A stretch of 64,000 nucleotides of DNA from Parastagonospora avenae f. sp. tritici 18332-5. Lineage: Eukaryota; Ascomycota; Dothideomycetes; Pleosporales; Phaeosphaeriaceae. A program made the position numbers and the translations under genes. Shown here one piece after another: positions 1 through 10,210 of this stretch (position 1 is the stretch's first letter; the number at the start of each line of letters is the position of its first letter). The notes under the pieces are model-generated. The model was not told the DNA's origin, did not search any database, and saw nothing but the letters and a program-made list of their open reading frames with translations. The stretch spans positions 1 through 64,000 of the forward strand of contig JAFJTR010000055.1 of assembly GCA_022559985.1 (NCBI GenBank), given 5' to 3'.

Positions 1-697
1 ATAGAACACAGTAGCTACTACGAATCTACTAAAGCAGCTAAATATTATTCTTTATGTGCTGTAATTAATTTATGCGCTAGTAGATATATAGTTAGCGTTA
101 GGGACAAATCTCATCTTGGGGACAAATCTCAAAACCTTGGGGACAAATCTCAGCAGCCATCAACGACACCTTATCGTCAGCACGTCACGAACCTCATACC
201 TCAGAAAACAATCAACCTAACACCAGAAACATGATTATTCATGGTATTCAAATCAATGTGCTTATCCGTTCACGACGAAAGTACACACGCGCGGTGTTGC
301 TCAAAGTCCCGAGTTACCCCAGGCCTGGAGATTTCGATATCATACTCTGTATACGTCACTAGGTGTGGCAATAATTCGTGCGCGCTATGCCTCATCACCC
401 AAACTATCGGAAAACAGTTCAATTAAGCCGTTCGACTTCAAGGTTGTCCAAGCTCTTCGTGGCGTGCTGATAAGCTATCGAGTCTATTCAGGCGTGCATA
501 TAAGATGACAGGCTACTCTGTAATAGTACGTTGAGATGAATCAGAACGCGCACGAGTTATTGCATCACCTGGTGATGTTCCCGGACGGAACTTGAGAATG
601 TTCTCAAATGCTGAAGTTGCTGATTTGACACGCCCCAAATCTCTCCGTACTATTCCCACAAAGAATGACACAGCTATCGATATCCACCATGCTGGCC
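1..697. other. AT-rich left edge and 3' flank, no gene
   Basis: No credible coding region. The first ~100 bases are about 30% GC by count, far below the rest of the window, and are followed by three copies of a GGGGACAAATCTCA motif (listed separately). This fits the decayed end of a mobile element, but no transposase reading frame is present. From about 240 to 697 the composition is normal and no conserved protein is visible. Confidence 0.5.
101..152. repeat. Three tandem copies of a GGGGACAAATCTCA motif
   Basis: Copies lie at 101-113 (first G missing), 118-131 and 139-152, with start-to-start distances of about 18 and 21 bases; the later two are preceded by CTT. Directly repeated short motifs next to an AT-rich terminus resemble the subterminal repeats of fungal DNA transposons. 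The element itself, if any, lies to the left of the window, so this assignment is inference. Confidence 0.6.
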
Positions 698-1989
698 TCA
701 ACCCGTGATTGCGCTTAGCCAAGCAGTCTTACCAGACGGGAGTTCAGAAGGCGCAGTACCGCTTGCTGTAGTCGCACCTCCGCCCAACTCTGCCGTCCCC
801 TGAGTTTTCCCTCCACCACTCGATTGCCCATCAAGACCGTAGTGAGTTTGCTGAGGTGGAGGGCTGACGGGAGCGTTGTATGGGGCAGTAGCAGCATTAT
901 AAGGCGCGGCACCACCGTTATAGGATGCTGCGCCAGTGTTGTATGGTGCGTTATTTGTATTGTATGGGGCGCCGGTATTCGATGGAGGCATGCCAACATA
1001 GTTCTGCGTAGGAGACGGTGAAGGTGCACTAGAGTAGTTCCCTTGCGTCGCGGCCGTGGCTGCGTTGAGGTATGCATTAGTGGCATAATGGTGTTGTTGC
1101 ATGGGTTGCGGCTTCGCATCAGTGTGTCCGGCTACACCGGTGGCTGGCTGGCTAGGGTGGACTGAAGCCATGGTAGCAGTGCCTTCCTGAGATGCTTTGA
1201 GCTTGTTCTTCTTCTTGCGTCGGAGACAGCAAAAGAGGAGGAGGCCGAGGAGTGCGAGCCCCACGATGGGTCCAATAACAGCTCCCGCAATCCAAGCTTT
1301 GGAACCTCCACCGCTGTTACTGTCGCCGGATGTGCTGAGTGAATCGAAGCCTGATGGCTTTGGTTGGGGAATGGAGAGTGCTCTGGAAGAAGCCTGGGTG
1401 ACAGAAGCGGGCACCCTCCGGTAGTATGAGTAGTTTGCCGATGATGGCCCACAAATAATGTCAGTCTTTGGATTCGAGTCACCAAAGTTCTCGAAAATGA
1501 AAGCCGTATTACATATTGAGGCTGATTGATCGACATAATTTTCAGTACTGAAGACGTCAGCAGTGGTATGCACTTAGCGAGCATAGGATTTACCAGGCCA
1601 AGGTTATTCTGGTAGACCGATCAGATATTGGGAAGAACAAAGTGCCAGAGACACAAGCCGTAGCAGCATAACATGCAGTGCGGGAGGCTGCGCAGCACTG
1701 TGCGTATTGCCCAGTCTGGTACCATGTGAGGCCGGCGTCGCAACTCTCAGAAAACCCTGTAACAGTACTCAGTATACTGGATCGATACAGCATAAGAATA
1801 CCTACAGGTTCCGCTACTCTCTATGTAGCCTATGAACTGAGCATCATTTCCTTGTCTTGGAAGGACTGCTGGTGGTGTTATAGTTGGGTCAGCGGGGTCA
1901 GCAGCCATGGCCAGCGCAAAAGTGCTAAGTGCATGAAAAGCCGCGAGTCTATATCGTCCGGGCATTCTGTGTGGTACCTTGCGAATCAT
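698..1989 (-). CDS. Single-pass cell-surface protein with Cys-rich ectodomain and repeat-bearing cytoplasmic tail
   Basis: Three exons (1989-1806, 1756-1594, 1547-698) join to 398 residues; introns 1757-1805 and 1548-1593 have GT/AG ends and CTGA-type branch sites. Residues 1-30 carry a signal peptide (Met9 is an equally good start). The extracellular part has eight cysteines, then a Ser/Gly-rich linker. One transmembrane helix lies at about 200-222, followed directly by a basic stop-transfer run (RRKKKNK). The cytoplasmic tail is rich in Pro, Asn, Ala and Tyr and contains about five degenerate APYN repeats. The layout matches fungal Mid2/WSC-like wall-stress sensors and the many related orphan membrane proteins, but I do not recognise a named domain. 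Function in sensing or adhesion is inference. Confidence 0.7.
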
Positions 1990-3116
1990 GTCAGGGAAAC
2001 CATTACGAGGCTGCGACAGGACAGCCCAAGTACTTAAGCAGTTGTCACAAAGCTGGGTCCCTAGTCATTACCGAAGCCTGATCCTTCCACCTGGTGGGTT
2101 CATACTGCTTGTCCCAAACGAGGCTATGTTGAACAAACAGGTACCGGTCAGTAATTTGGGAATATGCCAGACCCTCATGGGGCTAGTGAGCGGATATGCC
2201 GGCGATTCGACTGCACATCTGCCCTTCAGCTGGGCTCGAAGCGACGCACTGGGAGTACAGATTGCCTAACAAGGCTGTTGGTCCGTTGGATTAGAGCGAG
2301 GTCCCGCACACCTTGCGCATGTGGCGTTCATCATGTCCCTAGCGCTGGAATTGATAAGCCCATGTTAAAAGGCTGAACATGTTCTCTACTCCGATTGACC
2401 GTAATTATCAGTTGAACTACGGTGAGCGTCATAAAATGCATGAGGCTGTAGTTATATTATGCTTCAAGAGCAATCACAGAAGACTGTTCGACTGGAATTC
2501 AGTATGAGGGTTTGAACCGAGTCGGTAATAGACGGCAAATGTCACCAGGCTGCGTGCTGCGGTACCGGTGGATGGTGGTGAGGACAGGGGTAGGCGACAG
2601 TCGACGATCGCCATGATTCAATACGAGGAAAGTGCAGACGGGTTGGTATCCACTAAATCCTTCACCAGCCTGGCAGTGTGGATTCCCGATGATGAGAGCT
2701 CTTAAGAAGACGTGCTTCGCTCTATATGAAGAACAGTTCGACATGCATGAGAATGAAGTTGAAGTGGAAGGAGAATCGACGTTGGGTTTTGACGAAGTTC
2801 CAGATCCGTGGGCGGACCTGGAATCGGCCCGCTGCTAGTCATCCAAATTAGGAAGCGATGAGGCGGGCGGGTCATAAACATCCCGATGAACCAGAACAAC
2901 GCACCCTCAAAGCGCCCCTCTATAGCCGTTTTGGCTCATAGCGAAGTCCAGAGAGTGGCCCTAGATCCCGAGTGCCCCACAATTATACGAATACTGCGCG
3001 CACAATCCAGAGCCATTGGAAACTCATCACTTCCTTTGGTCGCTTATCCAAGCATGCACCATATTTTTCATTAAGCTTCTAGCCGAGCGTAAGACATCAC
3101 TCACAACCATCATAAC
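1990..3116. other. Intergenic, possible small gene remnant
   Basis: Divergent promoter region between the membrane protein (-) and the F-box gene (+). The only protein-like signal is at 2613-2838, where two overlapping plus-strand frames read like one acidic polypeptide interrupted by a frame change near 2690. No start context, splice pair or known family supports it. Confidence 0.35.
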
Positions 3117-4295
3117 ATGCTGTCACTGAGCCGCCGAAAGCCACCGCAACGGAAAGTCGACGCTCTCAATTCACTGACTGATCTCCCGGACGACATCCTC
3201 ATACTTGTTGCTGCCCAATGCCGGATCGATGAGCTATTCAATCTGCGATTGACATGTGCAAGGACACGCGACCTCATCGATGAGTATATCACGACTATCG
3301 CGCCATCCGTCGCACGATGTACGTTTCCACTCAGTGATCTTTTGCTATCCAGACATGTGGACACTGTTACTCCATTCACATTTCGCTCGCTGAAGGCTCT
3401 GATTCCGGAACACCTGGCTTCAGTACTCGTGGATAGGCATCGCCTCGCGGACAAGGGCTTACAATCTCGTTATGGGATACCGGCGGAGGACCCTTTTGGC
3501 AATGAGATGCGCGCCCGTATTGCCAACGGCTGGAGGGTACTGCGTGTTATATCAATCATCTCGCGCCAGGAGTACAACACACTCGCAAAAGGCACACGCA
3601 TGTCACCTGGAGACTTTGCAAGCAAGATGTTCCGGCCTGCACACTTCAAGCTCGAAGCATTGAAGCATGTTGAAGATACCATACTGCAAAAGCGCCTAAA
3701 GTACTTCTCCCGTCTAGAGCACAAGCACGCCCAGGACTATAAACTCATGTTCACTCTGCTTTCATCCGCTTTTAACACCTCCATCTCCAACGTTGGCGAG
3801 GAACATTTGCCTTGGCTGTTCGACTCTAGTAATGGTTTTAACGGTCAGAGAGAGATCAGGAAAGGCAAGACGTGGCTTTCATGGTATATTCTCGCTGAAG
3901 GCCCAGACCTTTTTTGGCAGCAATGGTGCAGTCTACCTTGCGACGTGCTAACTACGCGCAACTACATTCGTGACAGCGCTATCGAGGCTTTCAAAAACAC
4001 GCCCCTGAAACTATCCGATCACCAGCGGATACTCGCGAGCACGTTGCAGGAAGCCGTCGATGACCATGCTCTTCTGAAGAGCGAATTCGAGAAGTCAGAT
4101 CCAATCCGATACTTCGCAAAGTACGCAGAGCATAGGCTGGCCAGGGCGGACGCTGGGCTTCCACCAGCGAGAGAGATTATGCATCACGTCCCTTTCTTCA
4201 TCAACTTCAGGTGCCCAGAAGAAGTGGTGCAACAGCATGAAGCTCTGGTGGAAGAACGGGAGATGAGTAGAGCTATGCAGGCATGGCCACGATGA
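3117..4295 (+). CDS. F-box domain protein
   Basis: Intronless, 392 residues. An F-box-like segment occupies about residues 17-60: it begins LTDLPDDILILVAAQC and continues with the LRLTC motif that follows helix 2 in fungal F-boxes. F-box proteins bind Skp1 and bring substrates to SCF ubiquitin ligases. The remaining ~330 residues show no leucine-rich or WD repeats that I recognise, so the substrate-recognition part is unknown; many fungal F-box proteins look like this. The start is the first ATG in frame, with no upstream extension. No signal peptide or membrane segment. Expected location is cytosol or nucleus. Confidence 0.7.
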   Translation: MLSLSRRKPPQRKVDALNSLTDLPDDILILVAAQCRIDELFNLRLTCARTRDLIDEYITTIAPSVARCTFPLSDLLLSRHVDTVTPFTFRSLKALIPEHLASVLVDRHRLADKGLQSRYGIPAEDPFGNEMRARIANGWRVLRVISIISRQEYNTLAKGTRMSPGDFASKMFRPAHFKLEALKHVEDTILQKRLKYFSRLEHKHAQDYKLMFTLLSSAFNTSISNVGEEHLPWLFDSSNGFNGQREIRKGKTWLSWYILAEGPDLFWQQWCSLPCDVLTTRNYIRDSAIEAFKNTPLKLSDHQRILASTLQEAVDDHALLKSEFEKSDPIRYFAKYAEHRLARADAGLPPAREIMHHVPFFINFRCPEEVVQQHEALVEEREMSRAMQAWPR

Positions 4296-5145
4296 TGGCC
4301 TGGCGACGATTTACCACTTGGGCAACATCTACTTGCCTCTACCACATTCTCACCGCCATTTAGCCATCGCTATCATTGAAAATGCAGCAATTCAAGCCTA
4401 TTGTTGAGCACTCTTGATGGCACAGAGTTCGTGTCGATTTTCCGAGGAGCGATAGTGGAAATTGAAGGAGGCTGCATCTGCATGCGGTTGCGCATGCAAC
4501 AAGCTGCAAGAAGAGAACGCCTTATGCGCGGCAAGAGCTTTTCCAACCTATCGCACCAGACTGTAACCGCAAGCGTTGCCCTAAAGACGTTCAGGAAACG
4601 CGATGTTTTGCCCCGCGTTTCGCAGGCAGCAGGGATATCGCACCGGCGCACTCGAGGCGCTGACTAGAGCCACCTGCTCCGTCTATTCGCGCAAACGTTC
4701 CAAGGCAGTGGACAAGTCTTTTACTCGGCCTCGAGGATTGCAGAACATGTTTGGCGTTGACAGCGGCACAGCATGCTAGACGCACATGTCAGGAGAAGAC
4801 TTTGCCTTGGAGCCACTGACATCGACGGGAACGGTAGAATTTTACGGAATACGAGCATCGAAGAACAAAGTGGAGCACACGTGACTGGCGACGACTAAAT
4901 ATAGACTCGATGCTGGTAGAGAACGGAATGATCAGCGTTAGCGGCAAATGGCGGCCGAGCCAGTGTAACGCTGATAGACGTGCATGTAGCATCGCAAGCC
5001 ACTACCGAAGCCTCGACGCTCCTTAATGCCATGATTCCTCGTAGTCACCGCCAGCAACGATTCGACATGCCACGGCAATAACACTTTCCGACGCCTTCGT
5101 GACCGAGACCCGAATAACGTCTGCTGGAGGGCAAGGGACCACAAA
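4296..5145. other. Intergenic / 5' leader
   Basis: Separates the F-box gene from the beta-propeller gene on the same strand. Short open frames occur at 4401-4667 (+) and 4373-4651 (-), but neither shows a recognisable fold or domain. I see no RNA gene or repeat. Confidence 0.5.
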
Positions 5146-7761
5146 ATGGTGGGATGCCCAACCGACCAGGACGGCGCACATAATCTGGCCGTCGGTGTAA
5201 ATGTCAGAGGGAAGGGTGTGTCGTTCGAAGGGAGCGCTGGACCAGCGTATGGCCCGCGTTCGCGCACCGGCTCTGTGAGCGACGGGGAGCAAACCAATAC
5301 CAGTACACATCTGTCTGCATCGTCCATTGGCAACACAGACACGCTCTCTTCGTCGGGCATATCGGGCCACTCGACTGCCATGACGTCCGCGACCACCTAC
5401 GACGATCGACCCTGCGGCTCGAGTCCGACTGCCGCCTCCACGCACGCGCATCCAAGTCTCACCCTCCTCGAACTCGTATCGAATACGGCTTCTTCGTCTG
5501 CACTGCCCGACAGTTTCGACTTCAGCGTATCGAGAAAGGGAAGCTTTGTGGCGGTATACTCGGCATCGAACATATGGCTAGTCAAGACGGTACAGCTGCC
5601 ACGGCTGTGGGCAAGGACGCTGCAGGTCAAGCGCAAGCCCGTGGCAATTGACATCACCGAAGATGGATTTGTACTGGCCGTGCTCTCTCGGCCATCGCAG
5701 GTCGACCTGTATGAGATTCATGGCGAGGGAAACGACCAGATCAAGAAGAGACGGACCATCATGCTGGTGCACGAGGCCAGCTCCGTCGTCATATCGCCGG
5801 ACGCACGTATCTTGATCACTGGAAATAAATTCGGCATCGAGGTCATGGCAATTGGGCCGGACGTACCAGAGACGGCACGACGCACGCTGCATGGACCTGC
5901 GGGCGACGCACTGGAATTTTCGGATGATGGACGGACGCTGCTCATCACTGGTTATGCGCGCAAATCAGATGGCTCGGCGTTGTTCGTCCTGCCAGGACTT
6001 TACGATGGACCCTTGACAGAGGAGGGCGACCCAATACCCCAGCCGCCAGAAAATGCTTGGACCGGTTCGGTGCTCTTTCCTGAGACAGCACGGATAGCGC
6101 GACAGGCGACGCTGCTTCCTGATGCAGATACGGGAACATTCAACGAGCTCTTTGCCTTCAACGCCGAGGAGGACTCGTGGGGCATTTACGACATTGCATG
6201 TCAGCGTTTCACCCAGCGGAAAATGTTCCTGCCTGATCACCAGCGATGGACGCGATCTGAATTTGTCGATGATGCGATGCCTGCCGTGTCGCCAAATGCC
6301 GATCTGGCTGCTGTAGCCCTGCGTATGCGTGGCACAACAAACATCTGGATCTATGAAGTGCCGGGCTGGGAATACAAGCCGAGTGAGAAGGCAAAGACGG
6401 AGGCACCTATACAGCCATGCTTTTGTATTCCCATCCGCACAGACGGCCCGGATACGCTTCAAGAAATATGCACACTGCGGTGGGTCAGACTGGACTCGAA
6501 CATCCAGCGGCTTCTAGCGGTTGGCAACTCCAGTATTGCTCTAAATCAAAACGACGTACCGGGTGACCAGATGGGCTCCAAGGGCGTAGTCGTCATCCTC
6601 GATTTTGATAAGAGAAGATCAGCCGGCGACGCTGCACCGACGCCAACCAAGCAGGAGTACGATTTGGAACCGTTGTGTCCCGGCGAGTTGTTACCAGAGG
6701 GCTCAATAGACTTCGAGCGTGAGGTTGAGCTCGTGCGGACAAGGACCAGAGTGCAACGACAGGCACAGGATCGGCGAGATGCATCGCGGAGAAACTCAAG
6801 AAATGGCTCAACTCCTGTTCAGCGGTCAAGGACAACCGTCACCCGCCAACCAATGCCATCACCGCCCGCTGTGGACGAAGAAGAATTGACGGCGGAGGAA
6901 GCACAGGCTGCTTTCGAAGCACCCTACGACAACCAGCAGCCCAGGTCTCAGATGTCATTGGCGCGAGCCGCCACCGTGGCAGCCGTGTCTCCCGCAAACC
7001 GTCGGCATCTGCGCGCTCTACCCTTCAGACCGCTAGAGTACCGCCGCGCCGATGGCGGACGCGAGCTTCCTCACGAAAGTGATGCCGACAACTGGGTCCC
7101 ACCACCTCCAGCCTACACAGTAACCGCCGCTGCAGCAGGCAGCGTCAGTCTGAGCCATCCCAATGCACCACCTGCGATCCTACGCCGTGGCTCCTCTGCG
7201 TCCTCGATACCACCGGTACCCGCTCTCCCAGCAAACTTCAGCCGGCCCCAACTCAGCCCATACCACTCTCGCGGCCAATCCATCTCATCCACCAACCTCA
7301 CATCTCCCGAGCGCCGCCCTTCCCTAATCCACCCATCTACATTCCCCAGTCCGCGATCCTCAAGCTCCATCCGCCGGCCATCTCCCGCACCACAAATTTC
7401 AAGTCAAGCGCCATCAATGCACCCCCTCCGCAGACCAACACTCCGCTCCCGTCGCGTCGTCGAAAGCACAATCGATCTACGCCCGCCGCCCATCGTCGAT
7501 CCAATGTCTCCGCGTCGCGGCTCGGCGCCGCATGTGCTCATGCCTGTGCGACGACCAGTAGGTGGTCAGGGTGGACTGCCAAGACTCGTATCGCCAGAAC
7601 AGGTGCGGGGCCAGAGATTCCCGATGAGTGCACCGCCGCTGGGACATGTGCAGCAGTATGCGCATCAGCCGGTGTATGAGGCAAGTGGGAGGGCGAGTCG
7701 GATGACGATGGGGAGGGAGAAGGAGAGGAAGAAGAAGAGGGTTGGATGTGTTGTTATGTAA
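5146..7761 (+). CDS. WD40-like beta-propeller protein with C-terminal CaaX prenylation motif
   Basis: Intronless, 871 residues. Residues 1-110 are Ser/Thr-rich and disordered. Residues ~115-490 form repeated propeller-like blades: FVAVYSASNIWLV, ILITGNKFGIEV, EFSDDGRTLLITGY, and VSPNADLAAVALRM followed by IWIYEV. Residues ~555-850 are a long Pro/Ser/Arg-rich disordered tail. The protein ends in a lysine/arginine run followed by CVVM, a canonical CaaX box for farnesylation (X = Met) next to a polybasic patch. Membrane tethering is therefore predicted. The propeller resembles a family of uncharacterised fungal WD-like proteins; no enzymatic motif is visible. A plausible role is a membrane-anchored scaffold, which is inference. 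Confidence 0.75.
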   Translation: MVGCPTDQDGAHNLAVGVNVRGKGVSFEGSAGPAYGPRSRTGSVSDGEQTNTSTHLSASSIGNTDTLSSSGISGHSTAMTSATTYDDRPCGSSPTAASTHAHPSLTLLELVSNTASSSALPDSFDFSVSRKGSFVAVYSASNIWLVKTVQLPRLWARTLQVKRKPVAIDITEDGFVLAVLSRPSQVDLYEIHGEGNDQIKKRRTIMLVHEASSVVISPDARILITGNKFGIEVMAIGPDVPETARRTLHGPAGDALEFSDDGRTLLITGYARKSDGSALFVLPGLYDGPLTEEGDPIPQPPENAWTGSVLFPETARIARQATLLPDADTGTFNELFAFNAEEDSWGIYDIACQRFTQRKMFLPDHQRWTRSEFVDDAMPAVSPNADLAAVALRMRGTTNIWIYEVPGWEYKPSEKAKTEAPIQPCFCIPIRTDGPDTLQEICTLRWVRLDSNIQRLLAVGNSSIALNQNDVPGDQMGSKGVVVILDFDKRRSAGDAAPTPTKQEYDLEPLCPGELLPEGSIDFEREVELVRTRTRVQRQAQDRRDASRRNSRNGSTPVQRSRTTVTRQPMPSPPAVDEEELTAEEAQAAFEAPYDNQQPRSQMSLARAATVAAVSPANRRHLRALPFRPLEYRRADGGRELPHESDADNWVPPPPAYTVTAAAAGSVSLSHPNAPPAILRRGSSASSIPPVPALPANFSRPQLSPYHSRGQSISSTNLTSPERRPSLIHPSTFPSPRSSSSIRRPSPAPQISSQAPSMHPLRRPTLRSRRVVESTIDLRPPPIVDPMSPRRGSAPHVLMPVRRPVGGQGGLPRLVSPEQVRGQRFPMSAPPLGHVQQYAHQPVYEASGRASRMTMGREKERKKKRVGCVVM

Positions 7762-8396
7762 CTTCCTGTTGAGTTCTTGTTGGGAGGACTTTTTGATACG
7801 ACGATGATGACGACGATATATACATATACCCAATTGCGCGTTTCTATAGTTTTCGTGTTGGGCTAAGCTTCTTGCGCAGGTTCGGTCGAGCATACGGCAC
7901 GGAGTTTCATGGTACAGTCGCTACATCTAGATGGATATCCTTTTCGGATTCACTTCCATACTATACAAATAAACAGCTATATGTTTCTCCACATGCATTC
8001 CCATCCGCGGCTTAGTGTGCTACCTTCTGAAATTCTCCTCACAGGCCGGCAAATATGTTCACGGGGGTTAGTGAAGGTAGATTTACTGTTAAAGAGTAGG
8101 GGGGTATGTGCCATGTTGGTTCGTCGGGGGACTTAGGTCGGAGTGAAGGAGACATGATTTGGCTCAGTGGGCAGGTTCGGGCGGGGACTATGCATGTGCC
8201 TTTTGCTGTAAGTGGGATCTATAACGATAACTGAGATGTACTTTTCGGAGCTACTTGAGGGATATCGGGAGAATATTGAGGTAATAAGTTGAATTTCTTG
8301 GTTGCTGGTGGGGTGTGGAGAACAGCCAAATAATGAGTTATCTGAGCTGCTGAAATTGCGCGATGCAGGTCTAATTATAGTCCAACATTCTTATGC
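7762..8396. other. Intergenic between convergent loci
   Basis: 3' flank of the beta-propeller gene and of the HET pseudogene. It contains a short GAT/GAC-rich stretch and ATATATACATATA around 7803-7830. No gene seen. Confidence 0.5.
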
Positions 8397-10210
8397 TCAA
8401 TTCCTGTTTGCAGTTCTATCCCGCCATGGAACCCGTTTCACGCTCATGCTGATGTATTCGTCTTCGGTTCTCAGGACGCTCGTGCAAAGATCCATGTCGG
8501 GGCAGTGTAAGGAATTGAATTTCGCGAGAGTCGGCAGTAGGATGCGGATTATGAAAATTCCCGAGCTGGGCACTGTAATGGTAAAGTCGCTTGCATACCA
8601 GCACCCGTCTACTTCGTCGTATCCCATCGAGCTGATGTCTGGACCGAGATGAGCTGGTAATGTCTTTGTATGGGCACGACTTGTATCTAGTACTCCTGTT
8701 GCGTATTGGCCCGCTGCTTGAGCAGTAGAGATACAGTTGTTGGTCGGAACTGATATAGCGGGGTACGCATCTCCTAGTCCAGATCTGGTGCTGGTATCCT
8801 GCTCTTGATCGCTCATCTTGGTACGAATGCTCTGTGATGGGCTTTGCCAGCAGCTTACATAGCGCAGCAGTCCCAACAGGTCAGGGCAGCACGCTCCAGG
8901 TGTGCCGAACTCGAAACTGGTGTGAAATCCTTGGTTACTGCAAGCCTTCCATTTAGACGTCATTACTCTACCACGAACCTCGATTTCAAGAAAATATTGG
9001 CGGTTAGTACCATACGTCGTCATGACGGATAATCCGCCGCTTACCCCCATGCTATTTGCAATCATTCCAGGAGCACATAAACAAGTTAAGTCGCCCATCG
9101 AAAGAAGGAAGTTGATGCAAGCGCCGGCTGCCGTACTGCTGTAGTCAATTTCGAAGCCACGCTTCTCAGCACATACCGAGAGCAAAGAGTAAACGCGATC
9201 CCGGGGGATCTCGCACTCCATCCCTCGAAAATATCATAACAGCGTTGACAGAGATGCGCCAAGATAAATGGCCCTGGCATCTTTGGGCACCGACTTATCT
9301 CGCTCCAAATTGTCAAGAACATTTGACAAATGTGGAACGGAATGGTGGGCCAATTTGAACTGTCAAGCGTCAAGGTTGGGGAGAATCATGTAGTATTAGG
9401 CTATGGGATAGAGAGGCACATGTACTGAATGGAGCACGCACTAGTCCCAATGGGGAAGTGCGTGAGAGCAAACATTCGGTGGAACCTGGGGCAAACAGTA
9501 CCGGCCCGTGCGGGAGACCCCACGGCCGACACGAACAAAGGGATGGGATGTTTGTCCTAGGAGATTCTATAATCTTCCATGTACCGGTAAAGATGTTCTA
9601 ACGGGACATACTGCGCATTAAGCTAGACTATCACTGTGCGAGCTAGGAAGATCTCTTGGACGATCCAAGCGCGTTTCCAGTACTGGTTGCCGCAGAGGTG
9701 ATACTCAAGAAAAGCTTTGTGCTTATTCAGGACGCGCCAGTTTTGAGGACATGAGTTGTCCGAGGACTTCAAGATCCGAAAAGCTGGTTCCAGCTCTGGT
9801 CTTGCACCCAGCCAGACATGCACGCAAGCAGCACTTGAGTAGATCTGACCCATTTGTGCGACTTGATGGTTTCTCTCCAAGTCATTCGACTGATTAATAC
9901 ACAAAGCGTCGATCCATTATACTTTGGTAGTGTCTTTATTATGCCGAGCAACATGGAGGAAGTCGAGCAAGTTTTGGCGCACGTTGAATAGTTTTCCATC
10001 GATGCGAATCACACCACTCGGTTCAGGCGCACCCCATCTGTATGAGAGGCATGTGTACGGTGCGTAGATAGTGTCGCGAGTGATGGTGCATTGCATGAGC
10101 CCGTCTGGTGACAGATCAGGCTGAAGATGGATGAGGCGGATCGAGGCTTTGGTGTAGTCGAGCGGTGCGTGCTGGTACGCGTCCGCTGCTGATGGCTGCT
10201 CAATCTGCAT
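8397..10210 (-). pseudogene. Decayed HET-domain (heterokaryon incompatibility) gene
   Basis: Reading down from an ATG at 10210, the frame carries the first HET block (YTCLSYRWGAPEP). It then hits a TAA at 9919-9917 exactly where intact copies have Tyr before the WIDALCINQ block. The frame continues in register through NHQVAQMGQIYSSA and RAWIVQEIFLARTVIV, then meets TAG and at least three more stops between about 9623 and 9380. Homology resumes at MPGPFILAHLCQRC and needs a one-base frame change near 9225-9215 to reach IPRDRVYSLLS, after which the frame is open to 8397. The order of blocks matches the intact HET gene at 60009-61787. No intron placement rescues the stops inside conserved blocks. 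Intact HET proteins trigger cell death on non-self recognition; this copy cannot encode one. Confidence 0.8.

Noticed and set aside
2508..2522. GGTTCAAACCC-like B-box on the minus strand, possible tRNA
   Set aside because: The flanking bases do not form a T-stem and no A-box or acceptor stem is found at the right spacing.
4938..6462. Several long minus-strand frames opposite the beta-propeller gene (for example 4938-5396 and 5965-6462)
   Set aside because: They are shadows of the GC-rich plus-strand coding sequence; only the plus frame shows propeller repeats.
9374..9623. Repeat-induced point mutation as the cause of the HET pseudogene stops
   Set aside because: The stop in the WIDA block replaces a Tyr codon (TAT/TAC to TAA), which is not a C-to-T or G-to-A change, and the region is not strongly AT-rich.
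9623..9919. Treating the HET pseudogene as an intron-containing functional gene
   Set aside because: The stops fall within or next to conserved HET blocks that any intron would have to delete, and no GT-AG pair of fungal intron length restores the frame.
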